Shown one piece after another: positions 1 through 9,554 of a stretch of DNA of 23,534 bases. The position numbers and the translations under genes were made by a program. Positions within the stretch are counted from its first letter, which is position 1; every line of letters starts with the position of its first letter. This DNA comes from Gnetum montanum. Lineage: Eukaryota; Streptophyta; Gnetopsida; Gnetales; Gnetaceae. The notes below the pieces were generated by a model that did no database searches, had not been told where the DNA came from, and saw only the letters and a program-made list of their open reading frames with translations. The DNA lies in NCBI GenBank assembly GCA_015680685.1, contig MNCI01006507.1:2437-25970 (forward strand). The letters are read 5' to 3'.

Positions 1-410
1 AGTAGCGTACCTAGGCCATGCGCTTGGTAATCCTAGTGGTAGTCGTGCATGAGGTCCAAGATGTGTATGGATGATTAAGGAATAGATGCTCATCACACTT
101 AGGCTAGCTTAGATTCTCTCTCCCACTTCCTATTATCTTAACTCTCTCTCCCTTTTCCTCCTAGATGAATTAAAGTTATTTTCCATTACCTCTAGGAGTA
201 GCACTAGGTTACAAACCACATTATATGCCTCACTCTGCATTAAACCATACATGAAAAAGCATATACTAGTCTAGGTGGGAGGATAGTGGATTGCGATCAA
301 CGAGTAACTATCTAGATACCACAACTAGCCCATCTATGAAGTTCGATTGGATCATGTGTGAAACACTCGTATTCGTATGGTTGAGTGTAGGGGTACCTCG
401 CCACTCATCA
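1..410 (+). repeat. 3' part of the 5' LTR of element A
   Basis: The segment ends in ..CTCATCA directly before a PBS-like sequence. Positions 376-414 are identical to 21456-21494, the end of element C's LTR plus the first PBS bases (39 nt). Further upstream the similarity to C's LTR is patchy, for example the GCTTGGTAATCC block at 23-34, which recurs near 21118. The U3 and TATA box lie outside the window. A leader of about 117 bp (431-547) follows before the gag start. Confidence 0.8.
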
Positions 411-411
411 T

Positions 412-429
412 TGGCACTATTGCCTAGGA
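412..429 (+). other. Primer binding site of element A (tRNA-Asp type, decayed)
   Basis: TGGCACTATTGCCTAGGA lies one base after the LTR end. It matches the plant Athila-type PBS (complement of the tRNA-Asp 3' end) at about 13 of 18 positions. Most differences are transitions (C to T or G to A), as expected from deamination of methylated DNA. Confidence 0.75.
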
Positions 430-547
430 TAGTGCTAGTTATCTAGATTAGTTATATCATACAAGATCATTGTAACAAAGTATTAATGATATATCTTTTA
501 GAAAAAATAATAATAATTACAATTAAATCACACACAAATTTACAACC

Positions 548-2120
548 ATGTCTCTCTCACAAGACTATGATAATGCAACAACCAGTAAGGCAATTCATTA
601 GAGAACCAACGAATTATACATTGATGAAGATGAAGTTTGGAGTATCCAATCTGATGTAGGGGTCTCCTATTAGCATAAAAACAAACAACACCATCCCAAC
701 TCACAATTGTATAACATACCTAGTGACGATGAATCCCTACTAGCCACTACAAGCCTGACGAAAATACAAGAGGTTGTTTGATTATCCCGTAGGCATCGTA
801 AGGAAAGCCATCTACCCAAGGTTGACTTAAACGACTTTCCTAAGTTTTCAAGAGGCTATGATTTAGATCCACAACATCATCTACAAGAATTCCATGATGC
901 CTATGTATGGAATAACATTGATAATGGATGGAAAAAACTTAAGCTCTTTCCTATGACACTCATTGGCCAAGAAAAAGTATGGTATAGGTCATTAAAACCA
1001 AAATTAATTCGATGTTGGTGGACAATGGTAGAACTATTTAATGAAATATATCAAACTTATGCAAGAGTGTTAGCCTTGAGGAGACAAATCCAAGAGTGGA
1101 AACAAGTGCAACATGATCCTTTTATCTGAAAAAGGAAAGTCCTATTCTATGAAAATGAGGAGGAGGTTCCACTTGACGAAGTGGTGTAATAAAAAACCTT
1201 GATGATCTAAAAATATATCTTTGAGATATCAATTAAGGTAGAAAAAATGTGGGATTCTTTAGATGTGAAATTTCAAACTACTCTTAAGATTGCTAAAGAG
1301 TCCAAAGAACAAGGTAGCAATCATGAATAAAGGAAAATGAAATAATTTGAACATGCCCACCAAAGGAGTAAGGGAAAAGCTACTGCCATAGAGGAGGTTG
1401 TGAAATTTGATACCGATAATGATGGTGGATGTGACATTGGCCACTATGAGCATCCTAAAGGATGTTGCCCTATTATGTCACACTTATAGAAGTTTGGGGT
1501 ATATACTCTAAATCCTAGATTGCTAAGAAGGAAACCACCTAGAAGGTTGCCTAATCCATAGGGTAACTATAGGTAGTTCCACCAACAGTAAGCCTACTAT
1601 CCAAGTGGAGCTCCACCCCAACCTCATGAGAAATACCAATAGTGGAAGCACCCACAGTCATGGGGGATGCCCCTAACAAGGTAGCAACATCCTTACTGGT
1701 AGCTAGATCGCTATGGGTACTACGTTCAACAACCAATTTCTTTGCCTGACTCTTTTAGTCACACATCATTCCAACATCACTACTACTCTCTTAAATATTA
1801 CAAAGATTAATCTTCAAGAGAGAAATCCCCATTTCCAGTCTATCCACCTCATCCTTCTACACATGTACCTTCAACCTCAACTCAAATGCCACCAGCTCCT
1901 TCCATGTAGGGTAAAATTTCTATCGAGTCACAACAAAGAAAAGCTACAAGGGCTATTAACTCACAACTGGCTCCTCAACTGAGTGGTTCAGAGAATAAAC
2001 CCAAAAAAGATTGTTCTTTTGAACTTGAAATACTTTCAAACCCTCACATACACTTGCAGCTAATGATCCTACTTCTCCCTAATCCTCTGCATCTTTATTT
2101 AGGAACCATTTAAACCAAAC
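548..2120 (+). pseudogene. gag: gag pseudogene of element A
   Basis: Gag forms the particle shell. A frame opens at ATG 548 (MSLSQDYDNA) and runs with scattered stops into the gag core: FPKFSRGYDLDP, LQEFHDAY, KLKLFPMTLIG, WYRSLKP, VELFNEIYQTYARV, ALRRQIQEWKQ. This aligns with the gags of elements B and C. A Cys/His motif, CDIGHYEHPKGCC, lies at 1430-1468. A Tyr/Pro/Gln/Ser-rich tail runs to about 2000. Compared with B and C, roughly 260 bp of the middle (the part with HRCxGH in the other copies) is missing near 1110-1135. The N-terminal basic, His-rich stretch of B and C is also missing or much reduced. Stops include TAG at about 599 and TGA at about 1127, so no full-length protein is possible. 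Confidence 0.8.
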
Positions 2121-2130
2121 ACCTTCCAAA

Positions 2131-2610
2131 GTGCATATCGTGATGTTAACCCATGCTATCATGAATTGGATTAAGGTTGGTCACCTTCTTAGGAAAAGAT
2201 ATGATCCTATGAGTCCCTTAATTTATTTGCAAATTGCTAGGAATGAGCCTTGCAAGGCTTTTCTAGACTTAGGTTCTAATGTAAATTTGATTTTTCATGA
2301 AATGTACAAAGCCTAGAACTTTCCTCCACTCAAAAAGAGCAACATTTATTTTGATTTGGTAGATCAGTCCATCATTGTCCCCTTAGGACTCATGGAGGAC
2401 ATTATGATCATCATTTGTGGACGATTCTATCCTACTGACTTCTTGGTGATTCGTGTTGATAATTGTAAGGGGGACTTCCCAATCATCATGGGAAGGGCTT
2501 GGTTAATCAACATTGATACACAGATGGGAATTAGAGACCTCTCCTTGGAAATTTTTAAGGAAAATAAATTTGAAAAGATAGAGAAGAAGCATGTTCAATG
2601 TATTGCGTAA
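2131..2610 (+). pseudogene. aspartic protease (retropepsin) domain of element A
   Basis: The frame reads NWIKVGHLLRKRYD.., then PCKAFLDLGSNVNLI with the catalytic Asp at codon 2266-2268, then the flap and C-terminal half (VPLGLMEDI.., FYPTDFLVIRV, GDFPIIMGRAWL, GIRDLSLEIFKE). The DLGS form, rather than DTG, is typical of Athila-type proteases, which process Gag-Pol. The catalytic Asp is retained. One stop (TAG about 2314) breaks the frame after the active-site strand. The protease is followed by about 400 bp of degenerate linker containing EGTQWLIVNVES, which recurs as EGTQWLIIDSET in element B. Confidence 0.82.
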
Positions 2611-3009
2611 AGTGACATAGGGTGCAACTGTGTGCAAAAACTATAGTCTGTAAAAGGCACATATATCACAACATGCAAATAGTATGTTGATGTGACTAAA
2701 ATTTAAAGGTGCCTATACATAGTAGGAAAAAAATAGGAGGGCACCCAATGGTTGATAGTTAATGTAGAAAGTAGTTCAACAATATGCATAGAACCAACTA
2801 AGAGCCTTACAAGTGTCTACCTTGAAGGCATGGATTAACTAAAGTTCATCACCAGCTCTTTGATGATGAACCTAATGAAACCAACTAGGGAGAGTTGGAG
2901 ATCCTTCAAAGCTTTAAATAGGGGCCCCTTGAGATGAAACCTTTACTAGTTGGAATGAAATATGTCTTTTTAAATAATTTGAAGCTAATTATCATCAATG
3001 CCAACCTTG

Positions 3010-3730
3010 CTCCTATATAGAAAAAGAAGCTATTGGAGGTGGTCAACAAATGGGCCAACAACCTTTGCTTGATCATATCTTGAACTCATTATGATTGATC
3101 CTAGGATATGCTAGCATCACATCTATACAGATCCTTCCATCAAGCCAAAGAGGTAGCCATGGTGGCGATTGAACCCCAAACTCAAGCAGATCATCAAAGA
3201 GAAGATTGAACAACTCCTTAAGATGGGGTTCATCTATTCCATTGCGAATAGCTAGTGGATTACCATTGTAGTGATAGTACCAAATAAAGGTGGAAAATGG
3301 AGGATTTGTATCGATTTTAGGCTGTTGAACATGGAAAATTACAAGGATCACTTTTCATTGCCGTTTGTGAACGAGGTGTTGGACACCATTTGTAGGCATT
3401 TCTACTATAGCTTTCTGGATGGTTATAGTGATTATAATCAAATTCAGATTGAACCAAAGGATCAAGACAAAACAACATTCATGAGTCCATAGGAAACTTC
3501 CACATATAGGAAGATGCCATTTCGCTTATGTAATGCCCTTGCTACATTCCAATGCCTTGTCCTAAGCATCTTCCAAGAACAGATTGGTAGCAAGGTGGAA
3601 GTATTCATGGATGACTTCTCCACCTATGGGGCTACATTTGAGCAAGCCTTTGACTATCTTAAGCAAGTGCTAAAATGGTGCATGCAGATAAAACTAAGAC
3701 TCAACTCCCAAAAGGCTACCTAATGGTCTA
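3010..3730 (+). pseudogene. reverse transcriptase domain of element A
   Basis: The RT copies element RNA into cDNA. Visible blocks are KKKLLEVVNKW, MIDPRIC, LNPKLKQIIKEKIEQLLKMGFIY, VPNKGGKWRICIDFRLLN, DHFSLPFVNEVLDTI, FLDGYSDYNQIQI, KMPFRLCNALATFQ and VEVFMDDFSTYG. All three catalytic aspartates are present: GAT 3418-3420 and the Asp pair at about 3610-3615. Several stops (for example TAG at 3490 and TAA at 3721) disrupt the frame, which still ends in LKQVLKW..LRLNSQK. The catalytic core is better preserved than that of element B. Confidence 0.88.
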
Positions 3731-4392
3731 AGAAGGTATTTTTTAGGGTATATAATTTCAAAAAATGGGATTGAGGTGGACCCTAAAAAATTAAGGATCA
3801 TCCAAGGAATTACTAGACAACTAGAAATAGTCAAAGATGTGAGGTCATTACTTGGACACATCGGGTACTACCAATGATTCATTGAGAATTTATATAAGAT
3901 CATTATATCATTTGTGGAGCTAACAAAGAAGGATGCTCTATTTGTCTAATCTAGGAATGTAATAGCATCTCAAGTAGAAGCTTGTGGAAACTCTAATTCT
4001 ATGAGCACTTGACTGGTCTACACCCTTCCATATCATGATGGATGCATCAAATTATGCCTTGAAAGCTTTTCTCATGTAGTTTGATGATTAGAAACATACT
4101 TACTATATCCAATATGTGAGCAGAAGCATTGTGGGTGCAACGTTGAACTACACCACAATAGAGAAGAGTTTATGGTAGTGGTGTTCACCTTGGAGAAATT
4201 CAAGTACTATGTGCTTGGGTACAAGGGGTTCATGCACACAGGCCACAGTGCAATTCAGTTTCTTATGAATAAACTAATGGTGAGCACCAGTGTCATACAG
4301 TGGCTGGTGATCTTGCAATAATTCAATCTTACAATAGTAGATCAAAAGAAAACTGAGAATGTAATTGCTAACTACTTGTCTCGATTATGATG
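3731..4392 (+). pseudogene. RT connection and RNase H domain of element A
   Basis: After the RT the frame continues YFLGYIISKNGIEVDPKKL, VRSLLGHIGYY and FIENLYKI. It then gives RNase H-like blocks: MVVVFTLEKFKYYVLGYK, IQFLMNKLMV and the end motif ENVIANYLSRL at about 4350-4388. The stretch holding the first RNase H Asp (DASNYAL) is frameshifted near 4035-4060. Element B keeps that block readable at 15200-15258. The domain removes RNA from the RNA:DNA hybrid during reverse transcription. No intact frame remains. Confidence 0.75.
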
Positions 4393-4439
4393 GGACAACA
4401 AAGAGGAGGATAGCCAGTTGTCAAATTAGTTTCTTGAGA

Positions 4440-5760
4440 AAATACTCTTTACTGAGGCTATAACTAAAAAAATTTCCATTGAATCTAAATGGTACAATCA
4501 CATTCTTACCTATCTTCTCACTCAAGAGATGCCACAAGAGTGGGACCACAAGAAGAAATAATAGTTTCTTCACTAAGTAAAACACTTCATGGAGATCAAT
4601 GAATAGCTTTACAAGATGTGCATCGATGGCCTGGTTCATTTGTGTGTTCTTGATGTTGATCAACTGCATGTTCTTCAAGATGCTCACAAGGATCGTTGTG
4701 GGAGCCACTATGCTAGGAGATGTACAACCATTAAGATCCTCATGGTAAGGTATTATTGGCCAACACTTTTTAGAGATGCTCACTAGTTCATCTGCTCTTT
4801 TGAATGATGCCAATGTGATGGTAGAATGACTAATCATATGGAGGGATCTCAATAGTGGATCCAATCATTGGAACCCTTCGACATTTGGGGCATTGACTTC
4901 ATGGATCATCACACCTATGTTAAATGGAAAGGTGTACATCATAGTTGCTGTTAACTATTGTACAAAATGGAAGGAAGTTGTGGTCATCACTGATTACACA
5001 TCTTCTATAGTTGTCCAATTTGTACAAAAAAATGTTGTAAATAGGTTTGGTATGCCATGTGTGGTTATTTCTTATAATTAAACTCACTTTATAGGGACTA
5101 ACTTTAGAAAGCTTATGTAACACTTAGGGTTTGAACATAAACTAACAACACCCTACCATTCCCAAGCTAATGGTCAAGCAAAGGTAACAAATAGGGAAAT
5201 AACAAATATAGTAACGAGAATTGTTAGTAAAGATAGGAGAGATCGGAGCATGAAACTCAATGATGTCATTTGGGTCTATTGCTTCACATGGAAACTTCCT
5301 ATTGGCTACTTTCCCTATGAGTTTGTGTACAGAAAACTACCAACACTTCCAATTTAAGCTAATCTCTATACACTTTCAATAGCTCATGGCCTTGACCTTG
5401 ACCTAAGTTTAGCACAAAAAGAAAGACTAATGAACCTCAACTTGCTAGATGCGAATCGATTGGTAGCCCTATCATCTAAAGAGTTGTATACGACATTTAA
5501 CAAGACACACCATGATCTTAGAATGAGGAAAGTTAAATTTTAACCAAGAGATAGGGTCCTTTATTGGAGCCCCACACACATACCACAAAGAACCAAGTTC
5601 CAAATGTTATGGGAAGGGCCTTATATTATCTATGAAACTTTTTCTTCTGGGGCCATGTTAATTTACAAACTTGAAAGCAAAAATAAGAAATTTCCAGCTA
5701 ACATGCAATAAATCGAACCTTTCCATGAGTCTAAAAGAGCCAATGATCATAACACTTTAA
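4440..5760 (+). pseudogene. integrase domain of element A
   Basis: The N-terminal zinc-finger region is recognisable (LQDAHKDRCGSHYA, then RYYWPTLFRDAH, then C..C at about 4796-4810). The core starts at GIDFM with the first catalytic Asp (GAC 4895-4897). A frameshift follows, then LNGKVYIIVAVNYCTKWKEVVV, then VVISYN*THF, where the second catalytic Asp has become Tyr (TAT 5073-5075). The third residue, the Glu of the GQAEV-type motif, reads Lys (GQAKVTNRE, AAG 5181-5183). The C-terminal part carries RDRVLYWSP and KFQMLWEGPYIIYE. With two of three catalytic residues lost and several stops, the enzyme could not integrate DNA. Confidence 0.85.
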
Positions 5761-5811
5761 TCGATGGATAGGCATGCTTAATTTTTCAGATCTCCTCCTT
5801 CCAACTTAGTT

Positions 5812-5821
5812 GTTGGGGAGA
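5812..5821 (+). other. Possible polypurine tract of element A
   Basis: TTGGGGAGA followed by TGACC, downstream of the integrase, resembles a PPT next to an LTR start. Compare AGTTGGGGGCTA before LTR2 of element F. No recognisable LTR follows, so either only the first bases of the 3' LTR remain or the call is wrong. Confidence 0.3.
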
Positions 5822-6060
5822 TGACCATCCTTAGAACTCTTATGTTTTCTTGGAAGAACTTGATGGAGATGTGTTTGTAGCAAAAAAATACACTAAGATC
5901 ATGAAGTCCATTCTTAAATGCTTGCTATTTGTTTGGAGGAATCTATTAGAGTGCAGCTCCATCCAACCTTAGTAAAGACATCTAGAAGAGAAGTAATAGA
6001 CTCTAAGTAGAAGTAGGAGTCAAGGCCAAGAGATTTTGCTAGATCACAAAGGAAAGATTA
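5822..6060 (+). other. Unassigned stretch between elements A and B
   Basis: No LTR or PBS and no frame I recognise. The sequence joins the 3' end of A's integrase region to the gag of B. It may hold the first bases of A's lost 3' LTR or the beginning of B's gag. Confidence 0.4.
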
Positions 6061-6447
6061 CAAGATCCATAGAAGGAGAACTAGTTAACATCATTTTTCC
6101 ACTACTTCATCTTCATCCTCATGCTTGTCGATGGACTCTAACCTAAGGAAACACAAGTATAGAGATCATGATAGGGAGAGATGCCAGACTCATGATAGAC
6201 ATGACTATTGCCTAAGACATTCTAATGAAGAAGATGAAGAACATGAGCTAAGAAGAAATAGGGATAGACATGCGAAAAGAAAGAGGTATGAGCATCAAAG
6301 GGATCACCACTACAATAGAGCATACAAACCCTATAAGCATGAAGAACCCCTGATGGAAACTCATAACATGATCAAGATAAGGAAAGTTGTTTACATCCCA
6401 ACTAGGCACATAAGGGATAGCCACATTAAGTAGCTAGACATGAACAA
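6061..6447 (+). pseudogene. gag: gag pseudogene of element B, 5' part
   Basis: A Ser-rich run (TTSSSSSC) leads into a highly charged Arg/Asp/His/Glu stretch (KYRDHDRERCQTHDRHD, EEDEEHELRRNRDRH). It ends in IPTRHIRDSHIK, a TAG stop, then LDMNN. Element C has the matching order: SPSSSPSSHH, a His/Arg-rich region, IPTRHQKDSQIKRLDMNNIPRFEGG. The frame is cut after codon-phase AAC AA by element F and resumes at 11753. The charged region resembles RD/RE-rich RNA-binding segments, consistent with nucleic-acid binding by Gag (inference). Confidence 0.78.
6443..6447. repeat. Left target-site duplication of element F (AACAA)
   Basis: AACAA lies directly before the TGTTGAAC terminus of LTR1 and is repeated exactly at 11753-11757. 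Removing F and one copy restores the gag reading LDMNN-MPRFEG, which matches LDMNNIPRFEG in element C. Confidence 0.9.
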
Positions 6448-7522
6448 TGTTGAACCTCATAAAATTTTTTATGTAAATAGTAATGGATATAGCATTTTGC
6501 TTTTGTTATCATTTGACATATTGAAAATCATTGATTTTTGCTACCTAAAGCAATATGAACTAATGATGTTTATTTTGACTATTGCAGGTAATTGAAGTTG
6601 CAATAAAGATCAATAAAGACAATATTTATCAAAATTGAGATTGCAATAAGGATTGATATAGGAGATATCAATCCAAATTGAAAAAATGATAAGGATTGAT
6701 ATTATGGATATCTATAGACAAGATCAGGAGAAACAAATCTGGATATCAATCAAAGCAAAGACGAGTGACTTGTGGCAATGGTTGCAAGAGATCGAGATTG
6801 CAATGGAAATTGACAAAACAAATATCGATTGAAATCATTGCTTATGACAAGGGTAGAGTATCTCATATTTCATTTTAGATATTCTTGAAGTATAAATACA
6901 TGCCTAGATTAAAATCAAAAGTGTGCACCAAGTGAACACCCAACATGAACCCATTAGGCACCATTTGTGAATCCATTGGGCACCAAAGGTGTGCAACCCA
7001 ATGGTGAACCCAATAGGCACCAAAGTTATGTATCTAGGATTGATACCCAAGCAAACCCACATCAATCTTGAAGTCTAATTTCTTTAAGGAACTATTATGT
7101 GAGGATTTGTTGAGCTTTGTAGCAACTATAGCCCATTAGAGTCCATTGTTGGGTTGTCGAGGTGGCTACACTTTGGAAATAACAAGGTAGAAAGGTAAAG
7201 TATCCCTTGTAATTTTCATCATCATCTATGCTTGTAACTTTGACTCCAATTTGATTTAATTATAAATCTTTATTCTTAAACTAGTGATCAGAAGTTAGGA
7301 TAAAGGTTCACAATTTTACTTATGAGTGATAGGCATAAGTGTGAAATTTGTTTGGATTTAATTCTAACCATTTATTATCTTTATGATTCTTTTGACTCTT
7401 GAATTGTTCCTCCATGGGATAAGACTTGCAGGTCAATCATAGATGAGGTGACAATTTCTATAACAAAAGAAACAAAGATAAAGATTAACAGTATCTAGCA
7501 TCAAATTTTATCTAGCTCGTCA
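6448..7522 (+). repeat. LTR1 of element F
   Basis: Starts TGTTGAAC and ends CTCGTCA, followed by the PBS. A close copy stands at 9555-10637 and an inverted one at 10660-11752. U3 holds many GATATC and ATTGATAT-type words, then a TATA box at 6891. Downstream of the TATA box lies a degenerate short tandem array (about 6925-7030) built on units like CCATTAGGCACCA and GTGTGCA. Confidence 0.9.
6891..6898 (+). promoter_or_regulatory. TATA box of LTR1 (element F)
   Basis: TATAAATA in the context GAAGTATAAATACATG. The same site is TATAAATA in LTR2 (9997-10004) and has decayed to CATAAATA in inverted LTR3 (11315-11322, minus strand). Transcription would start shortly downstream, defining R. Confidence 0.7.
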
Positions 7523-7525
7523 ATT

Positions 7526-7544
7526 TGGGCACCGTTTCCAGGGA
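7526..7544 (+). other. Primer binding site of element F
   Basis: TGGGCACCGTTTCCAGGGA follows the LTR1 end by three bases. It matches the Athila-type tRNA-Asp PBS at about 14 of 18 positions, the same class as in elements A and C, so an Athila-like partner could supply the machinery (inference). Confidence 0.75.
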
Positions 7545-9544
7545 GGTCAACAAAGTTAATCTTCATCAAGGGTTCAATATATTTTATTTTATTTTTCATT
7601 TATTTTTAAAATTTAAATTGAATCTTCAAAAAATGTATACATTCATTTCATTTCATTTTATTTTTTTATTTTATTAGAAATGGTCTCCCTTAATTATTTT
7701 ACTTGTAATAAAAAAATTTAAGGAAATTATAAATTTTAATTACATATCATAGTATATATAATTAAGGAAAAACCAATAGTCTACAACTTTACCTTAAAAA
7801 TGTAGAGGACAATAGGAAATTTTATTGTTAGTTGGGACTATAAAGAATTTAGTTACATCATGTCTTGAATGCAAGGGAGAAGGAAAACTCCTTCTACCTT
7901 GAAATAGGCAAGTTTAAACCCAAAATCCAACTAAGAGTGAGCCTTGGATTAACAAGTATCTTACACATAATAAACTTCATTATTTTAAACAATATTCTTT
8001 AAAGTATAGTGTTTAAAAGTCAAGATGGCTAAATAGCTCAGTTTAGGGTAATGTGTATTAGTGTTTGGTTTCTATTAAATACCTACTTAGATAAGTTACT
8101 AAGGTGGAAAGGGTGTGTTATATTGGACCTAGTTTCTCTGGTGATAAAGGCATCTACTGATATCAAGTAAGATTAATGCTGCATAAGCAACCCTTGAATT
8201 TGGCTCCCACAAGAACCTGATGATTGAAGCTAGTCAAATATTTAATTTCTTGCAGAAAAAAAGAGAAATAAAAAGAAATAAAATAAAGAAAAAAAGAGCA
8301 AAAAATGATGAAAGAGAGAGAGAGAGAAAAAAAGAGAAAGCAAGAAAAGAAAGATTAAAAAAAGATGACCCCACAAGAACCTTCCATCATAAGTCGAGCC
8401 ACACTCCCACGAGAACCTTAAAGTTGGGGCAATACTATAAGCTCACAACTTCAAGTATCCAATAAGAACCCCCTACTATAAGTAGAGTGTTTAAGGGTCA
8501 AGCAATGATTTACTAATAAAATAACAATGCCACTACCTTAGAACTAGGATATAACATTGGCAGTAAAGGAGCGAATCCTCCATAGTTAGTATCTTAATGG
8601 GCACTTGCACTTTTGATCATTCCTCTTACTCTATTATTTAGTTACTTTACTTTTGTTTCTTTGTACTTCTCAATTTTTTTTTATTTTTTTTTATCTCATT
8701 TTAACTTTTTCTATTCTTTTTTTTTTTCATTTTTGTTGAGTTATCTTTCTATTTTCTTTTGCATGGTCATCTCTTTTGACTAGTGGTACTTTTATGCATG
8801 GGTTTTCTTTGTGTTTTTCATTATGTCTTCCATAGGTGTTAGTGGTTGAGATCCCTACTATGGTGGCCAATAATGGATACCAACACTTGTTTACCCATTA
8901 CCCTTGGTACCCTCTTAGTCATCTAGATATATAAAACCCAGGCAATTCTTGCTTTTGGTATATCCTTTGATCATGTTTCTTTTTAATAATTTATCTTTGC
9001 TAATTAACCTAGGTATGTTACATACCTTAGTTTAATTAGGTGAGGGATAACCAATTAATAAAGGATATGATAGTAAGGTATAACCAACATGGAAGCTGAA
9101 CCAAGAACAAGTTAGGTAATGAGTTAAACATAAGTAATGCATCTCAGATCCTTAAATCATAGGAAAGGTTTAGACCTTGAGGATATAAGACATTCTTACA
9201 CCTAGTAAAGCAGATCTTGTGAGGTGATGTCAAGCTTAAATAATCCTAGGTAGGGAATTCCTAACCGAGTTATATGTGGACTCGTATCCATGAATAAGAA
9301 TTTATCATCAAAAGAGGAATAAGCATATATCATACTTAGTAAATAATTAGCAAATAAACATTTGGTTAATGGACAAGTCTAATTTTTTATTATTATTCTT
9401 GATATTATTCTTGTTATATTTCTACATTTTTTTAATGTGTTAAGCCTAAGAAAATATATTTTGGAATAAGAATAGCATAATTTTATGCATCTATTATTTA
9501 TTTCTTTATTTTCACTTTATGGCCAAACATTAGCCAAAGGCTAG
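7545..9544 (+). other. Non-coding interior of element F
   Basis: About 2 kb with no gag or pol similarity in any frame. It holds a purine-rich tract (about 8254-8366, including a GA run), three copies of a word like TCCCACAAGAACCT (8205-8218, 8369-8382, 8405-8418) and two copies of an AGTGTTTAA..GTCAAG word (about 7999-8020 and 8481-8502). It also holds T-rich tracts (about 8669-8760) and a hairpin at 9001-9038. The layout fits a LARD-type non-autonomous retroelement. A Lys/Arg/Glu-rich frame at 8220-8465 is a product of the purine tract and I do not call it a gene. Confidence 0.7.
9001..9038. repeat. Imperfect inverted repeat in the interior of element F
   Basis: Arms AGGTATGT and ACATACCT around a single T, extended outward by TAATTAA and TTAATTA with one bulge and one mismatch. 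It could fold into a hairpin of about 17 bp. Function unknown. Confidence 0.7.
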
Positions 9545-9554
9545 TTGGGGGCTA
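9545..9554 (+). other. Polypurine tract of element F
   Basis: TTGGGGGCTA directly precedes the TG of LTR2, where plus-strand priming occurs in LTR retroelements. Confidence 0.7.

Larger units (their letters stand above)
1..5821 (+). mobile_element. Element A: degenerate Ty3/gypsy (Athila/Tat-like) retrotransposon
   Basis: The order LTR end, PBS, gag, protease, RT, RNase H, integrase is readable on the plus strand, which is the Ty3/gypsy gene order. The protease DLGS motif, the RT FMDDFS motif and the tRNA-Asp-type PBS point to the Athila/Tat group (established knowledge of plant families). All frames carry stops and frameshifts. The 5' LTR starts outside the window and no 3' LTR is visible, so the element is truncated at both ends here. 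The right limit is a possible PPT near 5812-5821 and is uncertain. Confidence 0.85.

Noticed and set aside
1551-1736. Minus-strand ORF opposite the Tyr/Pro-rich gag tail of A
   Set aside because: The plus strand aligns with B's gag tail (YYPSGA.., LDPYGYYV), so the minus frame is accidental.
4421-4864. 147-codon minus-strand ORF
   Set aside because: It lies opposite the integrase of element A, whose plus-strand similarity is clear; the minus frame has no motif.
8026-8070. tRNA-like A box (TAGCTCAGTTTAGGG) in the interior of F
   Set aside because: No convincing B box follows at the right distance and no cloverleaf can be drawn, so neither a tRNA nor a SINE is supported.
8220-8465. Lys/Arg/Glu-rich plus-strand ORF in the interior of F
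   Set aside because: The frame is open because the tract is nearly pure purine; low complexity, no conserved motif.
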